NCBI RefSeq assembly: GCF_009865215.1
Contig: NZ_WWJX01000948.1
Span: 1 to 32,741 of the forward strand
Length of the DNA stretch: 32,741 nt
Reading direction: 5' to 3'
Source of the DNA: Streptomyces sp. SID3343
GTDB lineage: Bacteria; Actinomycetota; Actinomycetes; Streptomycetales; Streptomycetaceae
Shown: positions 9,667-16,703 of the stretch, in pieces
Layout of the letters: each line of letters begins with the position of its first letter
Position numbering within the stretch: position 1 is the first letter of the stretch
Notes under the pieces: generated by a model
The model's input: the letters and a program-made list of their open reading frames with translations, nothing else
Databases searched by the model: none
What the model was told of the DNA's origin: nothing
Position numbers and translations under genes: made by a program

Positions 9667-9704
9667 GATGTACCTCAGGTGTGGCGGGTGGTGCGGCAGG
9701 TGGA

Positions 9705-11150
9705 TCAGGCTTCCGCCTTGTCCTCCGCGGCCTCGTCCGTCGAAGGAGCGGCGTCCGCCGAGGCGGCCTCGTCCTGGGCCGGGGCGGCTTCGCCCTCGGC
9801 GTGGTCGTGGCCCTCGTCGTCCGCGTGCAGGTCGACACCGAGGCTGACCTCGTTGCCCGAAGCGTCCTTGGCCTTGGCGCCCTTGGCGATGACCTCGAGG
9901 GCCTTGCCGCGAGCGACCTCACCGACGAGCACCGGCACGTAGCCGGACTGCATGACCTGCTGCGCGAACTGGTCGGGGCTCATGCCCGACTGCTGCGCCC
10001 GCTGGATGAGGTGCTGGGTCAGCTCTTCCTGGTTGACGGAGAGCTTCTCCTGCTTGACGACCTCGTCGAGCACGAACTGGGCGCGCATGCCCTTGCGGAC
10101 GCTGTCCTGGAGCTCGGTCTCGTACTCCTCGGCGGTCTGGCCCTGGATCTCCAGCCACTTGGTGAGGTCCATGCCCATCATGCCGAGCTGCTGCTCCAGC
10201 TGACCGCGACGCTGCTCGATCTCCTCGGTGACGATGCTCTCCGGCAGCGGCACCTCGATCTGCTCGAGCAGAACCTCCAGAACCTTGTCGCGACCCTCGT
10301 TCTGCTGGTCGTGCAGCTTCTGGTGGTCGAGCTTCTCGCGCAGGTCCGCCTTCAGCTCGTCCAGCGTGTCGAACTCACTCGCCAGCTGCGCGAAGTCGTC
10401 GTCGAGCTCGGGGAGCTCCTTCGCCTTGACCGTGGTGACCGTGACGGACACCTCGGCGGTCTCGCCGGCGGCGCTGCCGCCCTGGAGCTCCGTCTCGAAG
10501 GTCTTGGTCTCCCCGGCCGACGCGCCGATGACGGCGGCGTCGAGGCCGTCGAGCATCGTGTCGCCGCCGATCTCGTACGACATGGCCGAGGCCACGCCGT
10601 CCTCGAGGACCTTGCCGTCGACCTTGGCCTCGATGTCGATGACGACGGTGTCGCCTTCGGCCGCGGCCCGCTCGACGGTGTTCAGCGCGCCGAAGCGGTC
10701 ACGAAGTTCTTCGATCTTCTCTGCGACGTCCTCGTCGGTGACGGTGATGTCATCGACCTCGACCTCGATGCCGGTGTAGTCCGGCAGCGCGATCTCGGGA
10801 CGGGTGTCGACCTCTGCGGTGAACTTCAGATCGGCGCCGCCGGCCAGCTCGGTCACGTCGGTGACCTCGGTGACCTCGGGCTGGCCCAGGACGCGCAGCT
10901 CGTTCTCCTCCACGGCCTTGCCGTACGAGGAGGAGAGGATGTCATCGAACGCCTCGACGAATACGGCCTCACGGCCGAAGCGCTGGTCGATGATGCGCGC
11001 AGGGATCTTGCCCTTACGGAAGCCCGGGACCGTCACCTGCCGGCCGATCTTCTTGTACGCCGCGTCGAGGCTGGGCTTCAGCTCCTCGGAGGGAACCTCG
11101 ACGGTGAGCCGAACCCGGGTCGGGTTCAGCGTCTCGACGGCGCTCTTCAC
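9705..11150 (-). CDS. tig: Trigger factor chaperone
   Basis: Ribosome-bound chaperone and peptidyl-prolyl isomerase that meets nascent chains at the exit tunnel. The 481-residue protein begins [19 protein letters not shown] and has the ribosome-docking signature GFRKGKIP (residues 43-50), a central FKBP-like isomerase domain (about 150-240), a helical substrate-cradle domain, and an acidic low-complexity tail rich in Glu, Asp, His and Ala (last 45 residues or so). The GTG at 11148-11150 is chosen because AAGGAG lies 9 bases upstream and because family members start there; the in-frame ATG at 11210 is not needed. It lies just before the Clp genes. Confidence 0.97.
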   Translation of the reverse strand: MKSAVETLNPTRVRLTVEVPSEELKPSLDAAYKKIGRQVTVPGFRKGKIPARIIDQRFGREAVFVEAFDDILSSSYGKAVEENELRVLGQPEVTEVTDVTELAGGADLKFTAEVDTRPEIALPDYTGIEVEVDDITVTDEDVAEKIEELRDRFGALNTVERAAAEGDTVVIDIEAKVDGKVLEDGVASAMSYEIGGDTMLDGLDAAVIGASAGETKTFETELQGGSAAGETAEVSVTVTTVKAKELPELDDDFAQLASEFDTLDELKADLREKLDHQKLHDQQNEGRDKVLEVLLEQIEVPLPESIVTEEIEQRRGQLEQQLGMMGMDLTKWLEIQGQTAEEYETELQDSVRKGMRAQFVLDEVVKQEKLSVNQEELTQHLIQRAQQSGMSPDQFAQQVMQSGYVPVLVGEVARGKALEVIAKGAKAKDASGNEVSLGVDLHADDEGHDHAEGEAAPAQDEAASADAAPSTDEAAEDKAEA

Positions 11151-11266
11151 GGTAAGGGTCTCCTTGCTGCGGGCTGTTCTTCCGGGCCTGTGCATCTTGC
11201 CTGACGGCACACCGAAGGGTCAGGACCGGCGGTACCGATCCATCCTTCAACGAGTTTCAGGATGTG

Positions 11267-11342
11267 TGGTCGGGGCGGGGAGACTCGAACTCCCGATCTC
11301 CTGCTCCCAAAGCAGGCGCGCTAGCCACTACGCTACGCCCCG
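11267..11342 (-). tRNA. tRNA-Pro(TGG)
   Basis: On the minus strand a 7-bp acceptor stem CGGGGCG/CGCCCCG (11336-11342 and 11271-11277) encloses a D-arm, an anticodon arm CCTGC-TTTGGGA-GCAGG with anticodon TGG, a 5-base variable loop and a T-arm GGGAG-TTCGAGT-CTCCC. The mature body is 73 nt to the discriminator A at 11270. CCA is encoded in the DNA (11267-11269). Confidence 0.96.
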
Positions 11343-11438
11343 TGGCGCCCGATGAAGTCTAGAGGACGACACGCTAGAGTCTGCACTGGCCGCGCACCAA
11401 TCCGCTAACCTAGGCGCCACGTGCACGCCACACCAGAT

Positions 11439-11512
11439 GCGGGTGTAGCTCAATGGTAGAGCCCTAGCCTTCCAAGCTAGTGGTGCGAGTTCGATCCTCG
11501 TCACCCGCTCCA
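11439..11512 (+). tRNA. tRNA-Gly(TCC)
   Basis: Acceptor stem GCGGGTG/CACCCGC (11439-11445/11502-11508), D-arm GCTCAATGGTAGAGC, anticodon arm CTAGC-CTTCCAA-GCTAG with anticodon TCC, and T-loop TTCGATC. The discriminator is T (11509), followed by an encoded CCA (11510-11512). It is divergent from tRNA-Pro, with 96 bp between them. Confidence 0.96.
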
Positions 11513-11517
11513 ATGGG

Positions 11518-11560
11518 CAAAGGCCCAGGTCAGAGACGCAGTCTCGGGCCTGGGCCTTTG
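11518..11560 (+). terminator. tRNA-Gly terminator
   Basis: CAAAGGCCCAGG (11518-11529) pairs perfectly with CCTGGGCCTTTG (11549-11560). An inner GAGAC/GTCTC stem (11533-11537/11541-11545) extends it. It starts 6 bp after the encoded CCA. The opposite strand could also use it for the small minus-strand ORF that ends inside it. Confidence 0.85.
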
Positions 11561-11736
11561 TCGTGGCCGCTCTCTTGGTCAGGGCTGCGGGCCGGGGGTT
11601 TGCCGGTGGGGTTCGGTGATCCGTCGTCGAATCGGCCGCCTTCGGCGCGTTCGGCGGGCCGCTTCCTCACGGATTCTTTCGAATCGGAGACCACTTCGAC
11701 GCGCCCTTGCACATCGCGGATCTTGAAGTACGCCAC
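11530..11736 (-). CDS. Small hypothetical protein, 68 residues
   Basis: Not assigned to a family. A GTG at 11734-11736 is preceded at 8 bases by a strong AAAGGAG site. The product opens with an ordered-looking stretch (VAYFKIRDVQGRVEVVSDSK) of beta-strand character, then becomes basic, Pro/Gly-rich and probably disordered. Its stop codon (11530-11532) lies inside the tRNA-Gly terminator hairpin, so the last dozen codons overlap the right arm of that stem. The frame is open back to 11889 without a better start. The ribosome site and the start of the protein argue that it is real; the overlap with the terminator argues for caution. Confidence 0.55.
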   Translation of the reverse strand: MAYFKIRDVQGRVEVVSDSKESVRKRPAERAEGGRFDDGSPNPTGKPPARSPDQESGHDKGPGPRLRL

Positions 11737-11906
11737 AAAGCTGCTCCTTTTGTCCCGTTCTGTGTTCGGGGCGCCACAGCCCGACACCGAAGGGGCGGTC
11801 CGGCCACCACTTGTGTGCCGAAGGTCATGAAAAAGCACAACTTTGGTCCCGGCGGTCCTGCGGTTGTGTCGGGTCCGGCTTGGTCGCACTCGCCGCGCTC
11901 TCGCGT

Positions 11907-12150
11907 TTACGTCCGATGGGTCGTCAAGAGGTGGATGACGGATTCCAGGTCGGCACGGTCACGCGCGGGTGGGCGCAGGCGGTCGATGCCGACGCCCAGG
12001 ATCAGGCGGCCGGCGCTGTAGTGGTCGATGTTCGCGGTGACGCGGGCCGTGAGCAGGGGGTCGCGGTACGGGAGGATCAGGACCGTCGTGCCGAGGCGGA
12101 TGCGTTCGGTGCGGCCGGCGAGCCACGCGAGGGCGGTCAGCGGTTCCGTT
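11907..12150 (-). pseudogene. Remnant of a luciferase-like (LLM class) monooxygenase gene
   Basis: A minus-strand frame, open from 12191 to a TAA at 11907-11909 but without a start codon, reads TEPLTALAWLAGRTERIRLG and goes on TVLILPYRDPLLTARVTANIDHYSAGRLILGVGI. This is the conserved core of flavin- or F420-dependent luciferase-like monooxygenases (barrel strand, LGT motif, SxGRLxLGVG motif). The N-terminal third is absent: an in-frame TAG lies at 12192-12194. The C-terminal half is replaced after GVG by about 26 unrelated-looking residues ending LESVIHLLTTHRT. It is therefore a gene fragment with at least two truncations. The flanks to 12366 show no other gene. Confidence 0.75.
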
Positions 12151-12366
12151 GTACGAGCCGCCCTGGTGCCGGGTGAGGGGCAACTGCGGTACTACCAGGG
12201 CTGGTTGGTATCGGCGCGCGGTCGGGTTCGGGGCAGCGGCGTCGGGCTTCGAGGTGGCGGGAATCGTTGCGCTCGGGTGCGCGCGTCCGTCGTCTGCGCC
12301 GGGCTCGGTGCGCGCTGGTGGCGTCATCCTGGAATGTAGGCACGGGGAGCGAGATGATGGTCGTCT

Positions 12367-13254
12367 ATGGCCACCCACCAGGATCTCGCTCTCGCCTCGC
12401 TGCGCGGACTCGCGCTCGGGGACGCGCTCGGCGCGCAGTTCTTCGTACCCGACAACCTCCCCCGCTTGAAGGAACGTCGACTCCCGGACGGCGTCTGGCC
12501 GTGGACCGACGACACCGAGATGGCGTGTGCGCTTCACGCCGAGCTGACGATGCGTGGTCGCGTCGATCAGGACGCGTTGGCCAAGGCATTCGCGGTGAGG
12601 CACGACTTCGATCGCGGCTACGGGCCGTCCACGAACCGGATGTTGCGGCTGGTCCGACAGGGCGGCGACTGGCGGACGTTGGCCGCCGAGCCGTTCGAGG
12701 GTCAGGGGTCGTGGGGCAACGGGGCCGCGATGCGGGTCGCGCCGTTGGGTGCGTGGTTCGCGGCCGACCTGAACACGGTGGTGGAACAGGCCGCGCTGTC
12801 GGCGGCGGTGACGCATACCCACCCCGAAGGCATCGCGGGTGCGGTGGCGGTGGCCGTCGCGGCCGCGGGAGCGGTGACGTTGGTACGGCCGGGCGCGGGC
12901 GAGTTCACGGCCTTCGTCCGGGAGCGGACTCCCGCCGGGCTGGTGCGCGAACGGCTGGGCGCGGCACTGGATCTGGTGGATCGTCAGGACGCCCGGGCGG
13001 TGGGTCGCCTGCTCGGGAACGGGCGACTGGTGAGCGCGCCGGACACCGTGCCGTTCGCGGTGTGGTCGGCCGCCCGCCACCTCGACGACTTCGCGGCGGC
13101 CTTCTGGGACACCGCGAGCGCAGGCGGGGACGTGGACACCACGTGCGCGATCGTGGGCGGAATCGTCGGCGTACGCGCGGAGTTGCCGGCGGAGTGGGCG
13201 CAGCGGGTCGAGCCGTTCCCGCAGTGGTGGCACGACGCGGCCGGACCGGCGTGA
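12367..13254 (+). CDS. ADP-ribosylglycohydrolase family protein
   Basis: Hydrolase of the DraG/ARH3 fold that removes ADP-ribose from proteins, nucleic acids or small molecules using two Mg ions. The 295-residue protein shows the family motifs in order: GLALGDALGAQ (14-24), WTDDTEM (46-52, metal ligands), GSWGNGAAMRVAP (about 114-126), a THTHPEGIAGAVAVA helix (149-163) and the C-terminal metal site GDVDTTCAIVGGIVG (254-268, Asp255/Asp257). All key acidic residues are present, so it should be active. The ATG at 12367 follows GGGAGCGAG. No ADP-ribosyltransferase or toxin gene is visible nearby; it stands alone between the monooxygenase remnant and the lipoproteins. Confidence 0.92.
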   Translation: MATHQDLALASLRGLALGDALGAQFFVPDNLPRLKERRLPDGVWPWTDDTEMACALHAELTMRGRVDQDALAKAFAVRHDFDRGYGPSTNRMLRLVRQGGDWRTLAAEPFEGQGSWGNGAAMRVAPLGAWFAADLNTVVEQAALSAAVTHTHPEGIAGAVAVAVAAAGAVTLVRPGAGEFTAFVRERTPAGLVRERLGAALDLVDRQDARAVGRLLGNGRLVSAPDTVPFAVWSAARHLDDFAAAFWDTASAGGDVDTTCAIVGGIVGVRAELPAEWAQRVEPFPQWWHDAAGPA

Positions 13255-13618
13255 GCACCTCGACGGCGCTCCGCTCCCCGTGAACCGGACGTAGGCGGCC
13301 TCTGACATACCGGTTGTCTGTAAACAGTTGGCAATGTTCGACGAGTTCCACGATGATGACGTCGCTCTCGTGGTGGTCCCGGAACAAGGCGCCCGGTCCT
13401 CGACCCGGTTGACGACGGTTCGGGACCGCCGACCGGAGATCTTCACTCGCTTTCGTCGAACGGCCGGTCTCGGGGGGGAACGGCGTTCGTGACGCGATCT
13501 GTTGCCTCGTCTTGTCGATGGCCCGTCACATCCTCTCGATGCCCTGCCCGTTCGCTCCCTCGTAACGGTCGGGTCGGTCGGGAGGATGGGGCCGCTTTTC
13601 CCCGAAGGATTCCCGTAC
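13255..13618. other. Intergenic region upstream of the first lipoprotein gene
   Basis: 364 bp without a supported gene. A small dyad CTGTAAACAG (about 13319-13328) lies in a locally AT-richer patch (TTGTCTGTAAACAG) and could belong to a promoter or operator for the lipoprotein gene. Nothing else stands out. Confidence 0.4.
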
Positions 13619-14404
13619 ATGCGCAAGATGGTGTTTCGGATGAGCACTGCGGCGATCGCCGGATCGTTGCTGATGGTGGCTACCGCCTGCGGCGGTGACG
13701 AGGACAAGAAGGACTCGGCGAAGCCTGCCGGCAGCGTGGCCGGCCCTTCGACGGCGCCTGTGGTCTCGGCTCCCGCCGCCCCGAGCGCGCCGGCCGCCGC
13801 GCCGAGCGCCGAGGCGTCCAAGGCCGCGTCGGGGGCCGCCTTGACGCAGGCCCAGCTGCAATCGGCTCTGCTCGTGGCGGCGGAGTTGCCGCAGGGTGTG
13901 TACAGCACCGAAGGCCGCGACGCCGGTGACCGATCGTTCGCGGAGCCGGCGTCCTGCCAGGCACTCGTCGACCTGTCCATGCCGAATCAGGGCACTCCCA
14001 AGCCGACTGCCGGGGGTCAGGCGTCGTCGATCATCGGCGGACAGATGCCGACCACCATCATCACCACCGAGTTGTACTCGTTCGCGGGCAACGACGCGGC
14101 GACCGTCCTCGCCAAGGGACGGGACGCGTTGAAGAACTGCGGGTCGGTGTCCGTGGTGGGTGCCGACGGCGAAACCAGCGTCAACAAGTACCAGGAGATC
14201 GCGCACGCCAAGCTCGGTGACGAGACCCTGGCCATCGGTCTGACGCCCCAGGACGGCGGGGCGCTGGGCGTGGTCATCGTGCGTTCGGGGCCGACTCTGA
14301 TCATGGTCTCCAACGCGGAGCCGGCCGGTACGGTGGCGGCTCTGCCGAGCGACGCGCTGGTGACCAAGCAGATCGAGAAGGTCGCCGCAGCGGCGAAGTC
14401 CTAG
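13619..14404 (+). CDS. Lipoprotein with PknH-sensor-like extracellular domain (paralogue 1)
   Basis: Secreted lipoprotein of 261 residues. A signal peptide ends in the lipobox VATAC (Cys24, lipid anchor). A low-complexity Ala/Pro/Ser linker (about 28-75) keeps the domain away from the membrane. The folded domain begins LTQAQLQSALLVAAELPQGV and contains two cysteines (SCQALVDL and LKNCGS) that are conserved in the next gene, probably a disulfide. The pattern (ELP near the start, paired Cys, GDETLAI strand) resembles the extracellular sensor domain of PknH-type proteins; that likeness is inference. The ATG at 13619 is chosen since GAAGGA lies 9 bases upstream; the frame is open to 13502. Ligand unknown. 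Confidence 0.85.
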   Translation: MRKMVFRMSTAAIAGSLLMVATACGGDEDKKDSAKPAGSVAGPSTAPVVSAPAAPSAPAAAPSAEASKAASGAALTQAQLQSALLVAAELPQGVYSTEGRDAGDRSFAEPASCQALVDLSMPNQGTPKPTAGGQASSIIGGQMPTTIITTELYSFAGNDAATVLAKGRDALKNCGSVSVVGADGETSVNKYQEIAHAKLGDETLAIGLTPQDGGALGVVIVRSGPTLIMVSNAEPAGTVAALPSDALVTKQIEKVAAAAKS

Positions 14405-14415
14405 TCGTCTCGGGG

Positions 14416-14447
14416 GCGGTCGTCGGTGGTTCGTCACCGGCGACCGC
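14416..14447 (+). terminator. Terminator after lipoprotein 1
   Basis: GCGGTCGTCGGTG (14416-14428) pairs with CACCGGCGACCGC (14435-14447) with one G-T wobble and a 6-base loop. CCTTTT follows a few bases later, making it one of the more canonical terminators in the window. Confidence 0.75.
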
Positions 14448-14548
14448 TGCCCTTTTCGTCGTCGCACGTGTCGGGCTTCCCGACGGCGGGCTCGGTTCGT
14501 GTTCCCGGCCCGAGCGACGTGGTCGAGGTCTACGGAAGGCATCAGTAC

Positions 14549-15304
14549 GTGCGCGTGCGGGAAGATCGGCGCCGGGTCGGGGTGGTCGTCGCCGGCGTCG
14601 GGATGTTGCTGCTCGCAGGGGTGGGTTGTGGCGCCGACGACGGTGGCAGCCGCGCCGGCGGCAACGGGGAGCGCGACGGGGGAAGGCCGGTGGTGGGCGC
14701 GCCGGGCCTGCCTCCCGAGCCGGTCCGGCCGGACGGGCCGGACCCTGGACCGCCTTTGCGTCAGGAGCAGTTGGTGATCGCGATGCTGACGGTCGCGGAG
14801 TTGCCGGCCGGCGCGCGCGGCATCGGCCCGATATCCACCGTGCGAACCACGGCGAAGCAGGCCGAGTGCCAGGCGTTGATCGACCTGATGCATCCCGCGC
14901 AGGGAGCGGTGGCGCCGAAGGCCGCGCACTCGGCGGCATTCGACCTGCCCGGTCGCGAGGGCGTGCTGATCGGCGAGTTGTACACCTACGACGGCAGAGG
15001 GGCCGAGAGCGTGCTCGCGGCGGGTCGCCGGGCGTTGGCGGCGTGCCCGAGGCCGACCTCCTCGGATGCGGAGTACACGGACACCGAGCGGTACCGCGAG
15101 GTCCCGTACGCCCGGATCGGCGACGACAGCCTCGCGGTCCACATCACCGACGGGCGGCGGACTCGGGGAAGCGTCCTGGTCCGGGTCGGTTCGACGTTGG
15201 TGCGGGTCACCCACTCGGACACGAAGGAACCCGATATCCGTTTGCCGGCGGAGGAGTTGGTGGTCCGGCAGGTCGAGCGGGTGCGGGCGGCTGCGGGCTC
15301 CTAG
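14549..15304 (+). CDS. Lipoprotein with PknH-sensor-like extracellular domain (paralogue 2)
   Basis: Second copy of the lipoprotein family, 251 residues. The lipobox LAGVGC gives lipidated Cys27, followed by a Gly/Pro/Arg-rich linker and a domain that lines up along its whole length with the preceding protein: LRQEQLVIAMLTVAELPAGA, ECQALIDLMHPAQG, GELYTYDGRGAESVLAAGRRALAACP, RIGDDSLAV and EELVVRQVERVRAAA. The two domain cysteines are kept. The GTG at 14549 is chosen because GGAAGG sits 9 bases upstream; the frame is open back to 14426 and a second GTG lies two codons later. It is separated from its paralogue by a terminator, so the two are probably expressed independently. It converges on the LacI-type gene. 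Confidence 0.85.
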   Translation: MRVREDRRRVGVVVAGVGMLLLAGVGCGADDGGSRAGGNGERDGGRPVVGAPGLPPEPVRPDGPDPGPPLRQEQLVIAMLTVAELPAGARGIGPISTVRTTAKQAECQALIDLMHPAQGAVAPKAAHSAAFDLPGREGVLIGELYTYDGRGAESVLAAGRRALAACPRPTSSDAEYTDTERYREVPYARIGDDSLAVHITDGRRTRGSVLVRVGSTLVRVTHSDTKEPDIRLPAEELVVRQVERVRAAAGS

Positions 15305-15308
15305 GGTG

Positions 15309-15344
15309 CCGGCCCGGGCCCGGTCGGGTCGATGCACGGGCCGG
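15309..15344. terminator. Shared terminator between lipoprotein 2 and the LacI-type gene
   Basis: CCGGCCCG (15309-15316) and CGGGCCGG (15337-15344) form an 8-bp stem in the 52-bp gap between two convergent genes. Confidence 0.5.
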
Positions 15345-15356
15345 GGCGGGGCGGTT

Positions 15357-16355
15357 TCAGGCGGAGTCTCTCGGGCTCAGGGCAGCCCGCCACAGGGCGA
15401 CATCCGGCAGGACGGCGCCTTCGATCGTGGCGATGATGGCGGCGGCGATGTCGTGCAGGGACGCCAATGGTTCGAAGGCGACGCTGGTCAGCCGCGGGCG
15501 GACCATGTCGCACAGGGGCAGGTCGTCCGTGCCGATCAGCGCGATGTCCTTCGGGGTCGTGATGTCGAGGTCGTACAGGGCCCCCAGGAGCAGGGCCGCG
15601 TATTCGTCGTTGTAGCCGTACACGGCATCGGGACGGTCACCGGCGTGCCACTGTGCCGCGATGCGGGCGGCGTCCTGCGGGGTCTCGGACATCTCGACCA
15701 CGCGTACCGGCAGGCCCGCCCGGTCGGCCACGGCGCGAAAGCCGGCGAGACGTTCGAGACCGAGTTCGGCCACGCCGGGTTCGCGGGGCACGATCACCGC
15801 GAAGTCGCGGCGGCCTCGGTGGACGAAGTGTTCGGCGGCGGCGGCACCGGCGGCCGCTTGGTCGACGGTCAGGGTCAGGGGTACCGGAACCGGGCTGCCG
15901 CCGACGGCGACCACGGCGATCCCGCGTGAGGTGAGGTATTCGACGCCCTCGGGCGACATCCGGTCGGGCAGCACCAGCACGGCGGCCGGGTTCAGTGCGC
16001 CCCATGCCCTGGCTCCCTCGATGCCGTGGGCGGCCGGGTTCCCGTGGATCACCAGGGTGTGCCCGAGTACGTGCAACTCGCGGGCGAGGCCGTCGAAGAA
16101 GCGTTGGATCAGTTGGCCGAAGGGGATCTCGTACGTCGGGACGATCACCAGGTCGGTACGGCCTCGACGGAGCGAACGCGCATCGGATCTGGGCTGGTAG
16201 CCGAGTTCCGCGGCGACGTCTCGGACTCGACGACGGGTCTCCTCCGGGATGCGGCTGTCGAGGACGTCGTTCATGGCGTAGGACACCGTTGCGCGGGATA
16301 CGCCTGCGGCGCGGGCGACGTCGGCTCCGGTCGGTGGGCGTCGCGTTGAGCTCAT
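15357..16355 (-). CDS. LacI-family transcriptional regulator
   Basis: DNA-binding repressor or activator with a sugar-type ligand domain. In the 332-residue protein the N-terminal helix-turn-helix is clear (ADVARAAGVSRATVSYAMND, about residues 11-30), followed by the hinge helix (RDVAAELGYQPRSDARSLRR) and a periplasmic-binding-protein-like domain to the end. The ATG at 16353-16355 is chosen because LacI proteins start close to their HTH; the frame is open to 16529, but that extension only translates a DNA repeat. The ribosome site is weak. No sugar transporter or hydrolase lies next to it, so its targets cannot be read from context; it converges on the lipoprotein genes. Confidence 0.92.
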   Translation of the reverse strand: MSSTRRPPTGADVARAAGVSRATVSYAMNDVLDSRIPEETRRRVRDVAAELGYQPRSDARSLRRGRTDLVIVPTYEIPFGQLIQRFFDGLARELHVLGHTLVIHGNPAAHGIEGARAWGALNPAAVLVLPDRMSPEGVEYLTSRGIAVVAVGGSPVPVPLTLTVDQAAAGAAAAEHFVHRGRRDFAVIVPREPGVAELGLERLAGFRAVADRAGLPVRVVEMSETPQDAARIAAQWHAGDRPDAVYGYNDEYAALLLGALYDLDITTPKDIALIGTDDLPLCDMVRPRLTSVAFEPLASLHDIAAAIIATIEGAVLPDVALWRAALSPRDSA

Positions 16356-16421
16356 GGAGCGATTGTCGCGCAGAGGCGGTCGGTCGCGGTCGGCTGGGCG
16401 GGCGTGTTCGCGCGCTTTGCC

Positions 16422-16515
16422 TTGGCGTTGCGGCTGCCGCCTTGGGGCGGCCCGGGCTTGGCGTTGCGGCTGCCGCCTTGGGCCGGCCGGGTTTTGGCGT
16501 TGCGGGTGCGCTTTG
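16422..16515. repeat. 36-bp tandem repeat upstream of the LacI-type gene
   Basis: Two near-identical 36-bp units (16422-16457, 16458-16493) begin TTGGCGTTGCGGCTGCCGCC. A decayed partial third unit starts at 16494. Since 36 is a multiple of three, the minus strand reads as a 12-residue repeat around PRRQPQRQ, which explains why the LacI frame stays open. Confidence 0.85.
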
Positions 16516-16525
16516 GGGTTTGTTC

Positions 16526-16580
16526 CCACCCCCCACCCGCGGGTTTTGGGGGGATGTTGCGGAAATCGGGCGGGGGGTGG
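16526..16580. repeat. G/C-run inverted repeat
   Basis: CCACCCCCCACCC (16526-16538) and GGGCGGGGGGTGG (16568-16580) pair with one mismatch. With the GGGTTTTGGGGGG run between them, the plus strand has several G-tracts and might form a quadruplex. Confidence 0.55.
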
Positions 16581-16654
16581 CGGCGCTGGGGCCTCTGTTG
16601 CTGATCAGGTAAAGGGGTGTGGGAGTTGGTTCCTTCGGATTCGACGTTGAACCG

Positions 16655-16689
16655 CGCAGGGCCCGGCTTCCGGTGGGCCGGGCCCTGCG
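16655..16689 (-). terminator. Nucleotidase gene terminator
   Basis: CGCAGGGCCCGGC (16655-16667) pairs perfectly with GCCGGGCCCTGCG (16677-16689), with a 9-base loop, 14 bp after the stop codon of the nucleotidase gene. Confidence 0.85.
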
Positions 16690-16703
16690 GGTGAGGGTGG
16701 GTG

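Noticed and set aside
9483..11204. 573-residue plus-strand open frame antisense to tig
   Set aside because: It is the shadow of the tig reading frame. It runs straight through the tig terminator and has a Leu/Asp/Val-biased composition typical of the complement of a GC-rich gene. Its first part has Cys/His pairs ([16 protein letters not shown]) that look metal-binding, but no ribosome site with proper spacing supports it.
11959..13980. 673-residue minus-strand open frame across the hydrolase and lipoprotein genes
   Set aside because: It is antisense to two genes with clear family motifs; its Arg/Pro/His-rich composition is that of a shadow frame.
16356..16529. N-terminal extension of the LacI-type regulator
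   Set aside because: It only translates the 36-bp repeat (PRRQPQRQ units), and LacI proteins start a few residues before their HTH.
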